Shown here in pieces: positions 1-11,956 of a DNA stretch of 64,000 nt. The translations under genes and the position numbers were made by a program. The stretch's first letter is position 1, and each line of letters begins with the position of its first letter. Source of the DNA: Litsea cubeba (Eukaryota > Streptophyta > Magnoliopsida > Laurales > Lauraceae); the NCBI GenBank assembly GCA_012931725.1, contig CM022945.1:103942432-104006431 (forward strand), in the 5' to 3' direction. The notes below the pieces were generated by a model. That model ran no database searches and was not told where the DNA came from. It saw nothing but the letters and a program-made list of their open reading frames with translations.

Positions 1-142
1 GGCAAACAACTAAGCAAATCTTCTAGATATCCAAGGGATCGTAATATGATCTATTTCAATAAAATAATATCTTTTCTTTTACTTTAATTCTAAATATATT
101 TTCGCTTTTGGGCCCGGGCTAAGCACGGGCGTTTGTTGCTAG
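1..142 (+). mobile_element. Helitron 3' terminal fragment
   Basis: A GC-rich hairpin at about 112-130 (GCCCG / CGGGC arms, inner GC/GC pairs, TAA loop) is followed 8 nt later by CTAG at 139-142 and then T. A hairpin just before CTRR, with insertion before T, is the standard Helitron 3' terminus. The rest of the element lies left of the window. The hairpin differs from that of the satellite-bearing Helitrons further on, so this is another family. Confidence 0.6.
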
Positions 143-1429
143 TCTTCATTTAAGCTAAAGTCATTACTCATGTTGTGTTTCTCCTTGTTTGTATCCACGG
201 GTTGTAGAGAATGTAACGTTTATGGCCGAAATGGTATTGTTTTCTTCACCAAAGTTTTTATAAATTTATTTGGATTTCCTTTGAGTTTTTTTCCCAGTTT
301 CATTGAACTCGATGTTTTATTGGATGAGAATGACATGAGCTTTAAATTAGGAATTTGACTAAATGGCCTTGGTGGAATCTTGCATCACGTGTTTAGTCCA
401 AAAGGATGTCTAGGCAATAATGAGGATTTGATGCTATGAATGAGCTGTCCATTGAGAATTATTTGTATTGAGAATTTTCTTTCTTCATAAAGGTCACGGG
501 CTGAGAATGTGACTTATCAATGAGATCATCTTTTACCTGCTTAATAGACTATCAGTGGTTATTTTGATGTATCTTGAAACATGTATGCCAACATGCTAAC
601 ATAACACATATATGCCAACACATCAAACATGTTAGGCATTTCAGGTGTGTTTGGATGTATCTTGAACTAACAAAAACAAAGAAAAATGTAATCACTTGCA
701 AATGGGCTGATAAGAGTATACACAGAATAGTATACACATCAACATGGTAGGGAGATGATTTAAAAGCAGAGAAGGTCGAATGGTGTATGCTGATGACGTA
801 GTGGTGAATGACTTTGTAGTGTGTTGGGGCATTGGGTTGTTTATATGAAGTATTTTTTTGTCATGTACAGGTACTTAGCAGGTTGTAAAAAAAATTTAAA
901 TGTCACACGTATGGGGGAGACTATGCCGAAATTTCGAGAAATCTTTTACATTTGAAATTTTTACACACTTGGTATATTAAGAATATAGAGACTCTTGGAA
1001 TGGAGATTGAGACTCCATTTGATTTGTCCCATGGTGTCATTATATTATTTTTGTTGGGTAATCTGCCTGCAAATGTCTTAACAATTTGAGAGGCTTTTTG
1101 TACGAAAGACTTTGAGTAGTTCTTTTGGATTCATTACTCTCTCTCTCTCTCTGTGAATATTTTTGTAAAACCACTGAGTGTGTAGTTTCCTTTTATAGCT
1201 TGGTTTATGAAGAATAGGGCTCTGTCATCAGATGGGTGTGGTTGGTGCACCCAGTTGAGTCTGGGTGAGGGACTTGGTGGGGTTATTTTTTTTTTAAATT
1301 ATAGGCTTTTAAATTATTTGATTGGATGTAAGTGTGAGATTTCTTATTAATGTTTGAACCATGTAAAAGGGCATTTTTATATATGCAGCAGGTTCAGTAT
1401 TCAGGGGTGGTTTTTGGATAATTTTTTTT
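143..1429. other. No recognisable gene
   Basis: AT-rich DNA with only short chance reading frames. A (CT)n tract lies at about 1138-1152. A short open stretch around 880-1090 has a faintly exon-like look but no family I recognise and no splice context I trust. Confidence 0.5.
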
Positions 1430-1861
1430 TACATATGAAACAGTTTTGTAACGTTTATAAACCGTTACTAATTTGTGCGAATAGCAACACTTAAAAAACG
1501 TTACAAAATATTTCCTAACCGTTAGGAATGTTTATGAATCAGTAACACAAATTCGGCACGAAAAACCGTTACAAATTTTACAAAACCGTTACAAAAATTT
1601 AAGTCTAAATACCGTTACAAAGCTTGAAAAACTGTTACTTTTTTATTTAAAATTCTTAACACAAATGAGTATTAAAACCGTTACGAACTAATTTTAGTAA
1701 CGGAAATAAAGCGTTACAATTAATGTGTTTGTAACGGTTTTTAACTGTTAGGAATGTTTATAACATATTAGAAATGCCCAAACTGTGACCCAGAAAAACC
1801 GTTACAAATTTTTTTAGTAACGGTTTTAAACCGTTAGGTATGTCCTGAAATGTTGTAGTGA
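1430..1861 (-). mobile_element. CACTA-like terminal/subterminal region
   Basis: The region is packed with GTAACGGTTT and AAACCGTTAC motifs in both orientations and ends in TGTTGTAGTG at 1852-1861, which read on the minus strand is CACTACAACA. CACTA (En/Spm) elements have CACTA termini and dense subterminal repeats of this kind. No partner terminus was found to the left, so the element is truncated or a rearranged derivative. No transposase frame is visible. Confidence 0.55.
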
Positions 1862-2812
1862 AAAGTTAAATAAATAAACACCACAGAAATGAAGGAAAGA
1901 AAATAAAAGCAGTAATGATTAACAAAGTGAGGCCTATCACTGTTAGGTAAGAAAGGCATTGATTAAGAAATAAGAATCCATAACACAGAAACTAGCAAAT
2001 TTTGGAAAACCCATCAAATGGGAATTTAATACTGGCAGTTATATATATGGAAGAGTAGTCTGAGACTTAGATATGAAGGTTTTATTACAAAAGCTGCATC
2101 TGTTGGTACTGCCCATCTATTTCTAATTTCTATGTAGTCAGTCTTCTCACCCACAAGCTAATTTCTTTTCAATAAATGAAGACAGCAGCTCTTCTAATAT
2201 CTTTGCCATCTACTAATATGACCCATCAAAATCCAATCCATAGGTACAGAGGAAGAAAGCTCGTCTGTAATACTCATATCCATGGAATGATTATAGAGAG
2301 ATGTGTTTTTTGTTCCTTCTGTGTTTCTGTTATTCAGCAGCAACCAACTTGCCATGGCTAGATTCTTCCTCAAACTCTTCATCTGGGTCTTACCAGTGAT
2401 GACCCAGGTCTTACCAGTCTTACCAAACTCATAAAAGTCTCCCCTAGCAATTCAGCCAACTTAACAAGAGATAGATGAATGAAAACAGGGAGAAGCAAAG
2501 AAGAACTGGTAATCTGAATATTTTATTCACAAACAAAGCATGTTTTCATTGAAGATGTCTCCTTGACCAAACTACACAGGCATAAAGAAGTGCAAAGTTC
2601 ACAAACTAAAACAATGAAAAAAGACAGGAAAGAAAAAGACCCATTGAACCAAATCAACCAAATCTGTTTAAGCGAGAGTCGGCACAAACCCATTTCATCC
2701 ACAAAGGTCATCGCACAAACCCATTTCACCAAATCTATGTAAGAGGACATCGGCACAAACCCAATTCACCAAATCTGTGATGATTTTGGCAGAGAACGTT
2801 TTGAGAGAGGAA
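1862..2812. other. Intergenic, nothing recognised
   Basis: AT-rich sequence with no convincing coding region. On the minus strand it continues from the CACTA-like leader at 2813-3641 and may be that element's first intron or interior. This part is absent from the second copy of the block. Confidence 0.35.
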
Positions 2813-3641
2813 AAATCAAGAAAGAACGGACAACAACACTTCAAAACCTAAAGATTTAACCAAAATTAAAAAAAAAAACAACAAGGAATCAAACACAAAT
2901 CAAATACTGCATTTGAAGGAAAACTCAAATCAACGAACGCACCTGATTGATTAAGATCGACCTTGGAAGCAGAAAACCTAACTACAGTCGCTGGGGAGAT
3001 GAGGACCAGTAGAACCCAATCAAACCTTGGGAGACTGAGACGGGAGAAGGAGAAACAGCAACAGCATCGAGCTCATTATCAGAAAAAGAGAAAGAGAATG
3101 AGGGAGAGGGAAGAAATGGCGCCAGGAAAAATGGAGAGGGAAGATCAGTCGTCGGGCCCACGATTTATACCAGCAGAACCCAATCAAACCTTGGGAGACT
3201 GAGACGGGAGAAGGAGAAACAGCAACAGCATCGAGCTCATTATCAGAAAAAGAGAAAGAGAATGAGGGAGAGGGAAGAAATGGCGCCAGGAAAAATGGAG
3301 AGGGAAGATCAGTAGTCGGGCCACGATTTATACCAGCAGAACCTTTTTTGCGCCAAAACGATGGAGGGAAGAAATAATTCCCGCCTTATTTTTCATTTTT
3401 TCTTTGTAACGTGATTTTTCCTCTTTTTTATTTTTCCTCTTTTTATTTAGTAACACATTTCTAATCGTCACAAAATATCCAAGAAATGTTACAAAATAAT
3501 TCAAGTATTTGCAAATATATTTAGTGACGGTTATGAATATTGCTAACGGATAATAAATGTGACAAATTACCTAACGACCAGATATGCGTTACTAATGAGA
3601 AATCTCAAATGTTGCAAAATCACCCAAATGGTGTAGTGCTA
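2813..3641 (-). mobile_element. CACTA-like 5' end with promoter/leader
   Basis: On the minus strand the segment starts with CACTACACCATTTG at 3641 and continues through GTAACG/GTGACG-type subterminal motifs. It then enters a leader-like stretch with a TATAAAT motif near 3330 and a plausible splice donor (CAG|GTGCG near 2938). The plus-strand open frame at 2963-3202 (basic, Glu/Arg-rich) is the antisense of this leader and probably not a gene. No transposase was identified. Confidence 0.5.
3006..3340. repeat. Tandem duplication, 164-bp period, two units
   Basis: The unit beginning CAATCAAACCTTGGGAGACT occurs at 3017 and 3181. The same two units are in the second block (10796 and 10960), so the tandem duplication came before the block duplication. 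Each unit carries a TATAAAT motif on the minus strand. Confidence 0.85.
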
Positions 3642-4439
3642 ATCTATGTGCGGGGCCCTAATAGTCTTACTAGATGATGCACAAGCAGTCAAGCACAAAG
3701 ATTGAGCACAAAAATTATCCTAGGGTTAGCCTAACTCTCTAGACAGCTCCTAACTGGTTTGAAGAGTGCATTAAGGCCTCCAATTCGGTCTTATGAAGAC
3801 AAATTGACCAGGTAAGTCCCCAGGATGAGTGGTGGGGTCACAATGCACTTGGCAAGGGTCCCGCTTAAGAACCAAACTCCTAGAACAGAGACTGTCACCC
3901 TTTTTTTTTTTTTTAGGGACAGGACTTACCAAGACATCAACTTGACCAAATAGCGCAACTGGTGCAAACCTTTTTGGTCTTCGTCCTAATGAGCTCGAGT
4001 CCTATGGCCTTGTTTCTACTTGATTTTAATTAATGGTTAGGTTACTGATGTGAGAGGTGGTTAAACCTAATTGGGCAAGCATCTGGTGATGAAATCCAGT
4101 CCTTATCTTATTGGGGTCAATTGCCCTTAACTAAGTGTGTGGGTCCAATTTACTTGGTGTGTCAATCACACAATCATATTTGCTGAAATTTAAATCACCC
4201 AAGTCTCTATATTACTAAAGGGATGTATACACTTCCTCACGTAATGACACGTGGCGCAACCTCAAATTTTTTGCAATGTTATTTCCGGAGTTGCCCTTAT
4301 CCCTAAAATCTCTATATCTATTACACACTCAAAATACCTAAAATCTCTCCATCAAGAATCATCTTTCACTCAAAAGCCTAAAATCTCTCCATGAGATCCC
4401 TAAATAAGCCAACACACCATATGTGCTAAATTTATATCA

Positions 4440-7095
4440 ATCAATTCATGGGTCCCGGCCCGCATCATTTGATTTTACCCCATTCATCTGGGTCCCACTT
4501 AAAAATATTTGGTCAATTTGTTAGGTCTATGATCATTTGATCATTTGATATTTCTTAATCAATTCATGGGTCCCATCCCGCATAATATGATTTTATGGAC
4601 GGTTAGAATAGAGATGGTTAAAATAGAGATGGTGGACCCCATTCATTTGGGGGGTTTCACTTAAATAGGTTAGGTTTGGTCAATTTGTGAGGTCTATGAT
4701 CATTTGATCATTTGACCTTTATCAAGCAATTCATGGGTCCCAGCCCGCATCATATGGTTTTATGAACGGTTAGAATATAAATGGTGGACTCCATTCATCT
4801 TTGGGGTCCCACTTAAATAAATTAGGTTTGGTTAATTTATGAAGTCTATGATCATTTGATCTTTATCAATCAATTCCTGGGTCCCGACCCGCATCATTTG
4901 ATTTTATGGACGGTTAGAATAGAGATGGTGGACACAATTAATCTGGGTCTCACTTAAACATATTTGATCAATTTGTTAAGTCTACGATCATTTGATCATT
5001 TAATCTTTTTAAATCAATTCATGGGTCCCATCTCGCATAATATTGTTTTATGGACGGTTAGAGAATAAAGATGGTGGACCCCATTCATCGGGGGGGTTCC
5101 ACTTAATAGGTTAAGTTTTGTCAATTTGTGAGGTCTATATGATCATTTAATACTTTGATCATTATCAAGCAATTCATGGGTCCCCGCCCGCATCAGATTA
5201 TTTCATGGACGGTTAGAATATAGATGGTGGACCCCATTCATCTTGGGGGTCCCACTTAAATAGGTCAGGTTTGGTCAATTTGAGAGGTCTATGATCATTT
5301 GATCATTTGATCTTATCAATCAATTCATGGGTCCCGGCCCGCATCATTTGATTTTATGGACGGTTAGAATAAAAATGGTGAACCCCATTCATCTGGGTCC
5401 CACTTAAAATATGTGTTCAATTTGTTAGGTCTATGATCATTTGATCATTTGATCTTTCTTAATCAATTCATGGGTCCCAACCCGCATAATATGGTTTTAT
5501 GGATGGTTAGAATAGAGATGGTTAAAATAGAGATGGTGGACTCCATTCATTTGGGGGGTTTCACTTAAATAGATTAGGTTTGGTCAATTTGTGAGGTCTA
5601 TGATCATTTGATCATTTGACCTTTATCAAGCAATTCATGGGTCCCAGCCCGCATCATATGGTTTTATGAACGGTTAGAATATAGATGGTGGACTCCATTC
5701 ATCTTTGGGGTCCCACTTAAATAAATTAGGTTTGGTCAATTTATGAGGTCTATGATAATTTGAACTTTATCAATCAATTCATGGGTCCCGGCCCGCATCA
5801 TATGATTTTATGGACGGTTAAAATAGAGATGGTGGACCCCATTCATCTGGGTCTCACTTAAACATATTTGATCAATTTGTTAGGTCTACGATTATTTGAT
5901 CCTTTAATCTTTTTAAATCAATTCATGAGTCCCATCCCGCATAATATGATTTTATGGACGGTTAGAATAAAGATGGTGGACCCCATTCATCAAGGGGGTT
6001 CCACTTAAATAGGTTAGGTTTGGTCAATTTGTGAGGTCTATGATCATTTAATACTTTGATCGTTATCAAGCAATTCATAGGTCCCAGCCCGCATCAGATT
6101 ATTTCATGGGCGGTTAGAATATAGATGGTGGACCCCATTCATCTTGGGGGGTCCCATTTAAATAGGTCAGGTTTGGTCAATTTGAGAGGTCTATGATCAT
6201 TTTGATCTTTATCAATCAATTCATGGGTCCAGGCCCGTATCATTTGATTTTATAGACGGTTAGAATAAAGATGGTGGACCCCATTCATCTGGGTCCCACT
6301 TAAAAATATTTGGTCAATTTGTTAGGTCTTCGATCATTTGATCCTTTGATCTTTCTTAATCAATTCATGGGTCCCATCCCGCATAATATGGTTTTATGGA
6401 CGGTTAGAATAGAGATGGTTGACCCCATTCATCTGGGGGTTCCACTTAAATAGGTTAGGTTTGGTCAATTTGTGAGGTCTATGATCATTTGATCATTTGA
6501 TCTTTATCAAGCAATTCATGGGTCCCAGCCTGCATCATATGGTTTTATGGACGGTTAGAATATAGATGGTGGACCCCATTCATCTTGGGGGTCCCACTTA
6601 AGTAGGCTAGGTTTGGTCAATTTGAGAGGTCTATGATCATTTCATCATTTGATCTTTATCAATCAATTAATGGGTCCCGGCCCGCAACATTTGATTTTAT
6701 GGACGGTTAGAATAAAGATGGTGGACCCCATTCATCTGGGTCCCACTTAAATATATTAGGTTAATTTGTTAGGTCTACGATCATTTGATCCTTTGATCTT
6801 TCTTAATCAATTCATGGGTCCCATCCCGCATAATATGGTTTTATGGGCGGTTAGAATATAGATGGTGGACCCCATTCATCTTGGGGGTTCCACTTAAATA
6901 GGTTAGGTTTGGTCAATTTGAGAGGTCTATGATCATTTGATCATTTGATCTTTATCAATCAATTAATGGGTCCCAGCCCGCATCATATGATTTTATGAAC
7001 GGTTAGAATAGAGATGATGGACCCATTCATCTTGGTCCCACTTAAATATATCAGGTCAATTTGTTAGGTATATGATTATTTGATCTTTCTTAATC
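4440..7095 (+). repeat. Satellite array, about 18 monomers of ~148 bp, A-B-C order
   Basis: Monomers share GGTCCC..CCCGCAT and ATGGACGGTTAGAATA cores and a run of TGATCATT motifs. Three types recur strictly as A (GGCCCGCATCATTTG), B (ATCCCGCATAATATG) and C (AGCCCGCATCATATGG). Monomer starts lie near 4443, 4562, 4727, 4873, 5017, 5170, 5320, 5465, 5630, 5775, 5920, 6070, 6220, 6362, 6508, 6660, 6805 and 6960. C units alternate with a variant (CATCAGATTATTTCATGG at about 5185 and 6085), giving a hexamer of about 0.9 kb on top of the trimer. Confidence 0.85.
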
Positions 7096-7238
7096 AATTC
7101 ATGCATCACCTAAAGAACAAAACATTTGGAAAAAAAACATAAAGATCAAATTAGCAACAAAAAAAATAGGACTCACAAGTTTACTAATTATTAAATTTAT
7201 TAAAAATAATTCATATCAGTATGTGCATTTGGTGGTTT

Positions 7239-7264
7239 CGTGGTTATCCACGGGGTTTTGCTTG
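7239..7264 (+). other. Helitron 3' hairpin and terminus
   Basis: The perfect 5-bp stem CGTGG/CCACG with loop TTAT is followed by 8 nt and CTTG, then T. The same hairpin recurs at 61439-61452 on the minus strand, followed by canonical CTAG. Confidence 0.75.
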
Positions 7265-7685
7265 TACTCACATATGTGGATGTAGTGCCAGCAGTCCCTG
7301 TCGCCAAAATAGGGTCCGTCCAAAATAGCAATGTGAAAATTTTGAGTCCGCCCCCAAAACTCACGTCAAAATCTTGAGCTTACCCATAGAATCCAAGTAC
7401 CTATTTGTGCCTCCTCCCCAAAACCCATAAATAAATACATAAAAATCTTGGGTCCATCAACAATGGTGTTGTAACATATATAATTTCACACAATTCAAAT
7501 TATCAATAGTTAAATACTGAAACTGCCTTCCATCTAGGTTAGAGGCGACAACTGGACCAAGCCAGCCAGGGACGGCACAGCCCAACACAGAAAAAATCGT
7601 GCCAGGGCCGTGCCTAGCCCGTTAACCGCTTGATAGGGCTAGCCTAGCACTGTACGACACGACCCAGAAGATGGGCCTTGCTGGG
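7265..7685. other. Spacer with GC-rich hAT-like remnant
   Basis: No gene is seen. From about 7538 to 7685 there is a GC-rich stretch with repeated GGGC/GCCC words, of the sort found at the ends of plant hAT elements (compare 25657-25800). No paired end was found. Confidence 0.3.
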
Positions 7686-9655
7686 TGTTGAGTTCATGAA
7701 TTTGCACATTTACCCATCACTGTAGGATAACTTAGGGGTTTGATTAGGTGAATTGCATCATTATTCATCTAATTCCATCATTTCATGCATTTTCACCAAG
7801 AAACTTGAATTTTCATACTTTTCATATATTTTCTGCATTAATTTAGAATGTTTTGCAAATTTTCTTCGAAGAGTCTCAGTTGGAGTAGGACTCTGTCCGG
7901 ATGGGTCCCGCTTCAATATGGGCTCTTCAATACTTGATGTGTTGAATTAAAATGTGCAGAAAACGAGGAATTGCAGGCCTCTGTCATGGAACCCACTTTC
8001 AAGCACACATAGTCACCATGGGCCCTGCATTGCTGAATTGAAGTTTGAAAAGAAGAACTCACCACATGGACCCCACACACAAGCCATGTGAGTATCAATC
8101 AAAGGAGGGGTTCACTCATCATGTCAGTTGAAGAGTCCTAACTACAATAGAAGACTTCTCATAGGACCCACTATTCAAGCAGATGAAATGTCCTACATGG
8201 CAGGGTCCGCAGTAGTTGCAGATTTGAAATTATTAATGGATAATTCAAAGAGTACAATTATGATTGGAATAAAAGAAGAAGAGTTTGACTCATCCACATT
8301 TAATCTCCTTTGGAAAATAAGAGTTGTGGAGAGAAAGAATCCTTTGCAAATCAAATTTCAAAAGTTAATCTCATTTTTCTCAGGATAACTCATCTTCAAA
8401 TGGCCATAACTTTCAATCCAACCATCGGATCGATAAAATTTACCTACCGTTGGAAAGCTTATTCAGAGTAGATTTCCGTGCCCAAGAATATGCAAATCAG
8501 AGCTTAAACTGACAAAGTTACGAGCCTGGAGATTTTCATGTTCATTTTAGATGGGCTTGCAATTAAATCTACACCGTTGATAATCAATTGCTGCACATCC
8601 CTTGTGGGACCCCATCTGAAGATTAGCCAAGCTTTCCAGAGGTTTCCAGAAGCTTCCACCTCATTCAAATTCAAAAGAGATAAGAGATATACCTTATCTA
8701 TGAAGATAAATCAAATTTACAGAGAAAGTGTCCAGATTCAATGTATTTGTAAGATAACCGGAGTTATAAGAGGAACCAAAAGGAAGCATACGGGAGACAC
8801 TCCCTCCCTTGGACGTCCACCACTATTCTCTCTCATTTTTTTCTTTTCCTAATTAATAGAATTTAAGAATTATTTTTGGGTATTCTGAAGCCCTGTTTCA
8901 GAAATTATGATTTTTTAGAAGAGAGATTTCTGAGAGACCATTGTACGAGGAGATGCTATTAATAAATTACTTATGGAGTTCTTTTCAATGGCTGGCTAGA
9001 TTTCTGGATTGGGGCACACAGATGAAGCTAAGTAGATCTTTAATTTAATCTATGTGATTTTTCTATTTACTTGTCTCTTTTAAATACATGCTCTATTAGA
9101 ATAATAGATCTGTCTTCATGCCTTAGGCAGCCTCTATTTTGATTTCTAATGAAATTAGTTTGATGATTTATACTTATTTTGATAGATTATGCTTAGGGTT
9201 GAGATCCTTTGATAGTTTATGCTTAATTTGATGAGTCATGCTTATGATTTTTCATTCTTTTATGAGAAGAAGGAGGTCTTGGGTTGTGATCTTATTCTTT
9301 TTATTAAAATCTGGTTTTGGCAAAAGACAAATCATCCGGATCCGAAACATTGATTTGTTTCTGATCTGAGTTATTTTGAGACAAATAGTAGAATAATTGC
9401 ATGATGGATTAATTATCTTGCTTAGTGGATTCTTGATGCTCCGATCTATTTTTTTATATATTTAATTAGTTTGTTTCTGATTCCTTCTAGAATTTCTTAG
9501 ATCTCAATTATTCATTAATCTTTGATTGAAAAAAAAATCAGATTTAAATTTTAACTCAGTAGTGCTCCCTGTGGGATCGACCTGTAATTGCCACTATCTC
9601 AAAAAGACAGCTGTGCACTTGCAGTAATTTTAATGGATTGATTTAATTCACATCA
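7686..9655 (+). mobile_element. Ty3/gypsy-type LTR (5' LTR)
   Basis: The presumed LTR begins TGTTGAGTTC and ends CA at 9655, six bases before a primer-binding site. It has no coding capacity; the short frames at 7753-7950, 8128-8388 and 8538-8852 are chance. The length (about 1.97 kb) and the tRNA-Asp-type PBS suggest an Athila/Tat-like gypsy lineage. The right boundary is firm because of the PBS; the left one is inferred from the TG start and less certain. Confidence 0.6.
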
Positions 9656-9661
9656 AGTTTT

Positions 9662-9679
9662 TGGCGCCGTTGCCGGGGA
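9662..9679 (+). other. tRNA-Asp primer-binding site
   Basis: TGGCGCCGTTGCCGGGGA is complementary to the 3' end of plant tRNA-Asp and is the usual PBS of several plant gypsy lineages. It fixes the orientation of this gypsy fragment. Confidence 0.85.
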
Positions 9680-10594
9680 GCCAAATCTGAGTTTTGATAA
9701 AAATCTGAATTTTTGTTATATTAGATTCATATGCATGCTCATATTTAGGTTGCATTAGTTGTTTAGTCATCTAATTTGCATCAGTAGTGTTATTTGTAGT
9801 TAGTATTAGTTAGTATTTTACTTTGCTAAGTTTTCTGTCTTTTCTGATTTTTCTGATTTTTCTTATATTTTTTTATAATTAATTGAATTTTTGAATAAAT
9901 AATTAATAAAAAAGATTTCTTTGAATTATTTCTTTTAATTCCGAATTGCAGTAAATAAAAACAAAAAAAAAATATCTTGGATTAGTTTAACTAATGTTTT
10001 GATTAGATTAGGATTGGTAAGGTAGAGTTTAAAATTTTTAGGACTAGATTGTTTTGATTAATATGCTAACCTTTGAATTCTTAAATTAGGTGATTAGAAA
10101 TTTTAAAATTCTATCTCTTAAGTTGTTTAGATTAGTTAGAGTTCCAAAATCTGAAATTTGAATTGGATAAGATTGGATTTCTTATAATTGAAACTTTTTT
10201 AAAACTCTAATCATATCTGGACACTTGTTTGGATAATTTAGAATTTTTTTTTTTATTTTGTAGATAGCATTTTTGATTTATTTCAATAACTTAGAGTCCA
10301 CTTTGGATAGAGTTTTGATTTACTTGGTGTCTTTTGAATTTTCTTATATATATTTTTTTTAAATTAGGATAAGATAGACTTTTAATTTGGTTTGTTAACT
10401 TAGGATTTACTAACAAGAGTTCCTTTTGGATAGGTTACCTTGCTAAGAGGAGAGTTGCACAAAAATCTCTAAGCAAACAAGTTGCTCTCAGAATTGCAAA
10501 ATTTGTCAAAAAAAGGGTTATCCTTACACAATTTAAGGATTAGCGTGGGCCCGCTATAAGAGTTTCTAAACTTTATTCCACGAATCTTTCTAAA
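9680..10594 (+). mobile_element. Gypsy internal 5' leader fragment
   Basis: About 0.9 kb of AT-rich leader downstream of the PBS. No gag domain can be recognised. It matches the inverted sequence at 11957-12896 nearly base for base and lacks about 19 bp present there (around 12085-12105). It ends abruptly at block B2, so gag, pol and the 3' LTR are missing. Confidence 0.65.
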
Positions 10595-11956
10595 TCAAGA
10601 AAGAACGGACAACAACACTTCAAAACCTAAAGATTTAACCAACATTAAGAAAAAAAACAACAAGGAATCAAACACAAATCAAATACTGCATTTGAAGGAA
10701 AACTCAAATCAACGAACGCACCTGATTGATTAAGATCGACCTTGGAAGCAGAAAACCTAACTACAGTCGCCGGGGAGATGAGGACCGGTAGAACCCAATC
10801 AAACCTTGGGAGACTGAGACGGGAGAAGGAGAAACAGCAACAGCATCGAGCTCATTATCAGAAAAAGAGAAAGAGAATGAGGGAGAGGGAAGAAATGGCG
10901 CCAGGAAAAATGGAGAGGGAAGATCAGTCGTCGGGCCCACGATTTATACCAGCAGAACCCAATCAAACCTTGGGAGACTGAGACGGGAGAAGGAGAAACA
11001 GCAACAGCATCGAGCTCATTATCAGAAAAAGAGAAAGAGAATGAGGGAGAGGGAAGAAATGGCGCCAGGAAAAATGGAGAGGGAAGATCAGTCGTCGGGC
11101 CACGATTTATACCAGCAGAACCTTTTTTGCGCCAAAACGATGGAGGGAAGAAATAATTCCCGCCTTATTTTTCATTTTTTCTTTGTAACGTGATTTTTCC
11201 TCTTTTTTATTTTTCCTCTTTTTATTTAGTAACACATTTCTAATCGTCACAAAATATCTAAGAAATGTTACAAAATAATTCAAGTATTTGCAATATATTT
11301 AGTGACGGTTATGAATATTGCTAACGGATAATAAATGTGACAAATTACCTAACGACCAGATATGCGTTACTAATGAGAAATCTCAAATGTTGCAAAATCA
11401 CCCAAATGGTGTAGTGCTAATCTATGTGCGGGGCCCTAATAGTCTTACTAGATGATGCACAAGCAGTCAAGCACAAAGATTGAGCACAAAAATTATCCTA
11501 GGGTTAGCCTAACTCTCTGGACAGCTCCTAACTGGTTTGAAGAGTGCACTAAGGCCTCCAATTCGGTCTTATGAAGACAAATTGACCAGGTAAGTCCCCA
11601 GGATGAGTGGTGGGGTCACAATGCACTTGGCAAGGGTCCCGCTTAAAAACCAAACTCCTAGAACAGAGACTGTCACCCTTTTTCTTTTTTAGGGACAGGA
11701 CTTACCTAGATATCAACTTGACCAAATAGCGCAACTGGTGCAACCTTTTGTGGTCTTCGTCCTAATGAGCTCGAGTACTATGGTCTTGTTTCTACTTGAT
11801 TTTAATTAATGGTTAGGTTACTGATGTGAGAGGTGGTTAAACCTAGGGCAAGCATCTGGTGATGAAATCCAGTCCTTATCTTATTGGGGTCAATTGCCCT
11901 TAACTAAGTGTGTCAATCACACAAATCATGCTGAAATTTAAATCACCCAAGTCCCA
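10595..11956 (+). repeat. Duplicated block B, copy 2 (palindrome centre)
   Basis: A direct repeat of 2813-4205, including the CACTA-like terminus (TGTAGTG ending near 11418) and the two 164-bp tandem units. It sits between two inverted copies of a gypsy 5' end and so forms the spacer of the large palindrome. Confidence 0.85.

Larger units (their letters stand above)
2813..4205 (+). repeat. Duplicated block B, copy 1
   Basis: This 1.39-kb block matches 10595-11956 in direct orientation with few differences. It comprises a CACTA-like terminus and about 560 bp beyond it. Homology stops exactly where the Helitron 5' end begins (4206) in this copy and where the inverted gypsy arm begins (11957) in the other. 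Confidence 0.85.
4206..7264 (+). mobile_element. Satellite-bearing non-autonomous Helitron, near full length
   Basis: The 5' end reads TCTATATTACTAAAGGG directly after block B1. About 230 bp of unique 5' sequence is followed by about 18 satellite monomers (4440-7095), then about 170 bp of unique 3' sequence ending in the perfect hairpin CGTGGTTATCCACG (7239-7252), GGGTTTTG and CTTG|T. The sister element at 61427 ends CTAG|T, so CTTG looks like a mutated CTAG. No RepHel or other protein is encoded. The TC start, hairpin and CTRR-T are Helitron hallmarks; the assignment is by structure only. Confidence 0.75.

Noticed and set aside
1862..2812. Search for a left CACTACA end pairing with the termini at 1861 and 3641
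   Set aside because: None was found; both termini have the same orientation, so no complete CACTA element can be drawn.
2963..3202. Open frame for a basic Glu/Arg-rich 79-residue protein, repeated at 10742-10981
   Set aside because: It lies antisense to a CACTA-like leader, is kept only because the block was duplicated, and runs through a 164-bp tandem repeat. No homology or promoter.
4440..7095. CRISPR-like look of regularly spaced repeats
   Set aside because: Monomers are contiguous 148-bp satellites with no unique spacers, in a plant nuclear context.
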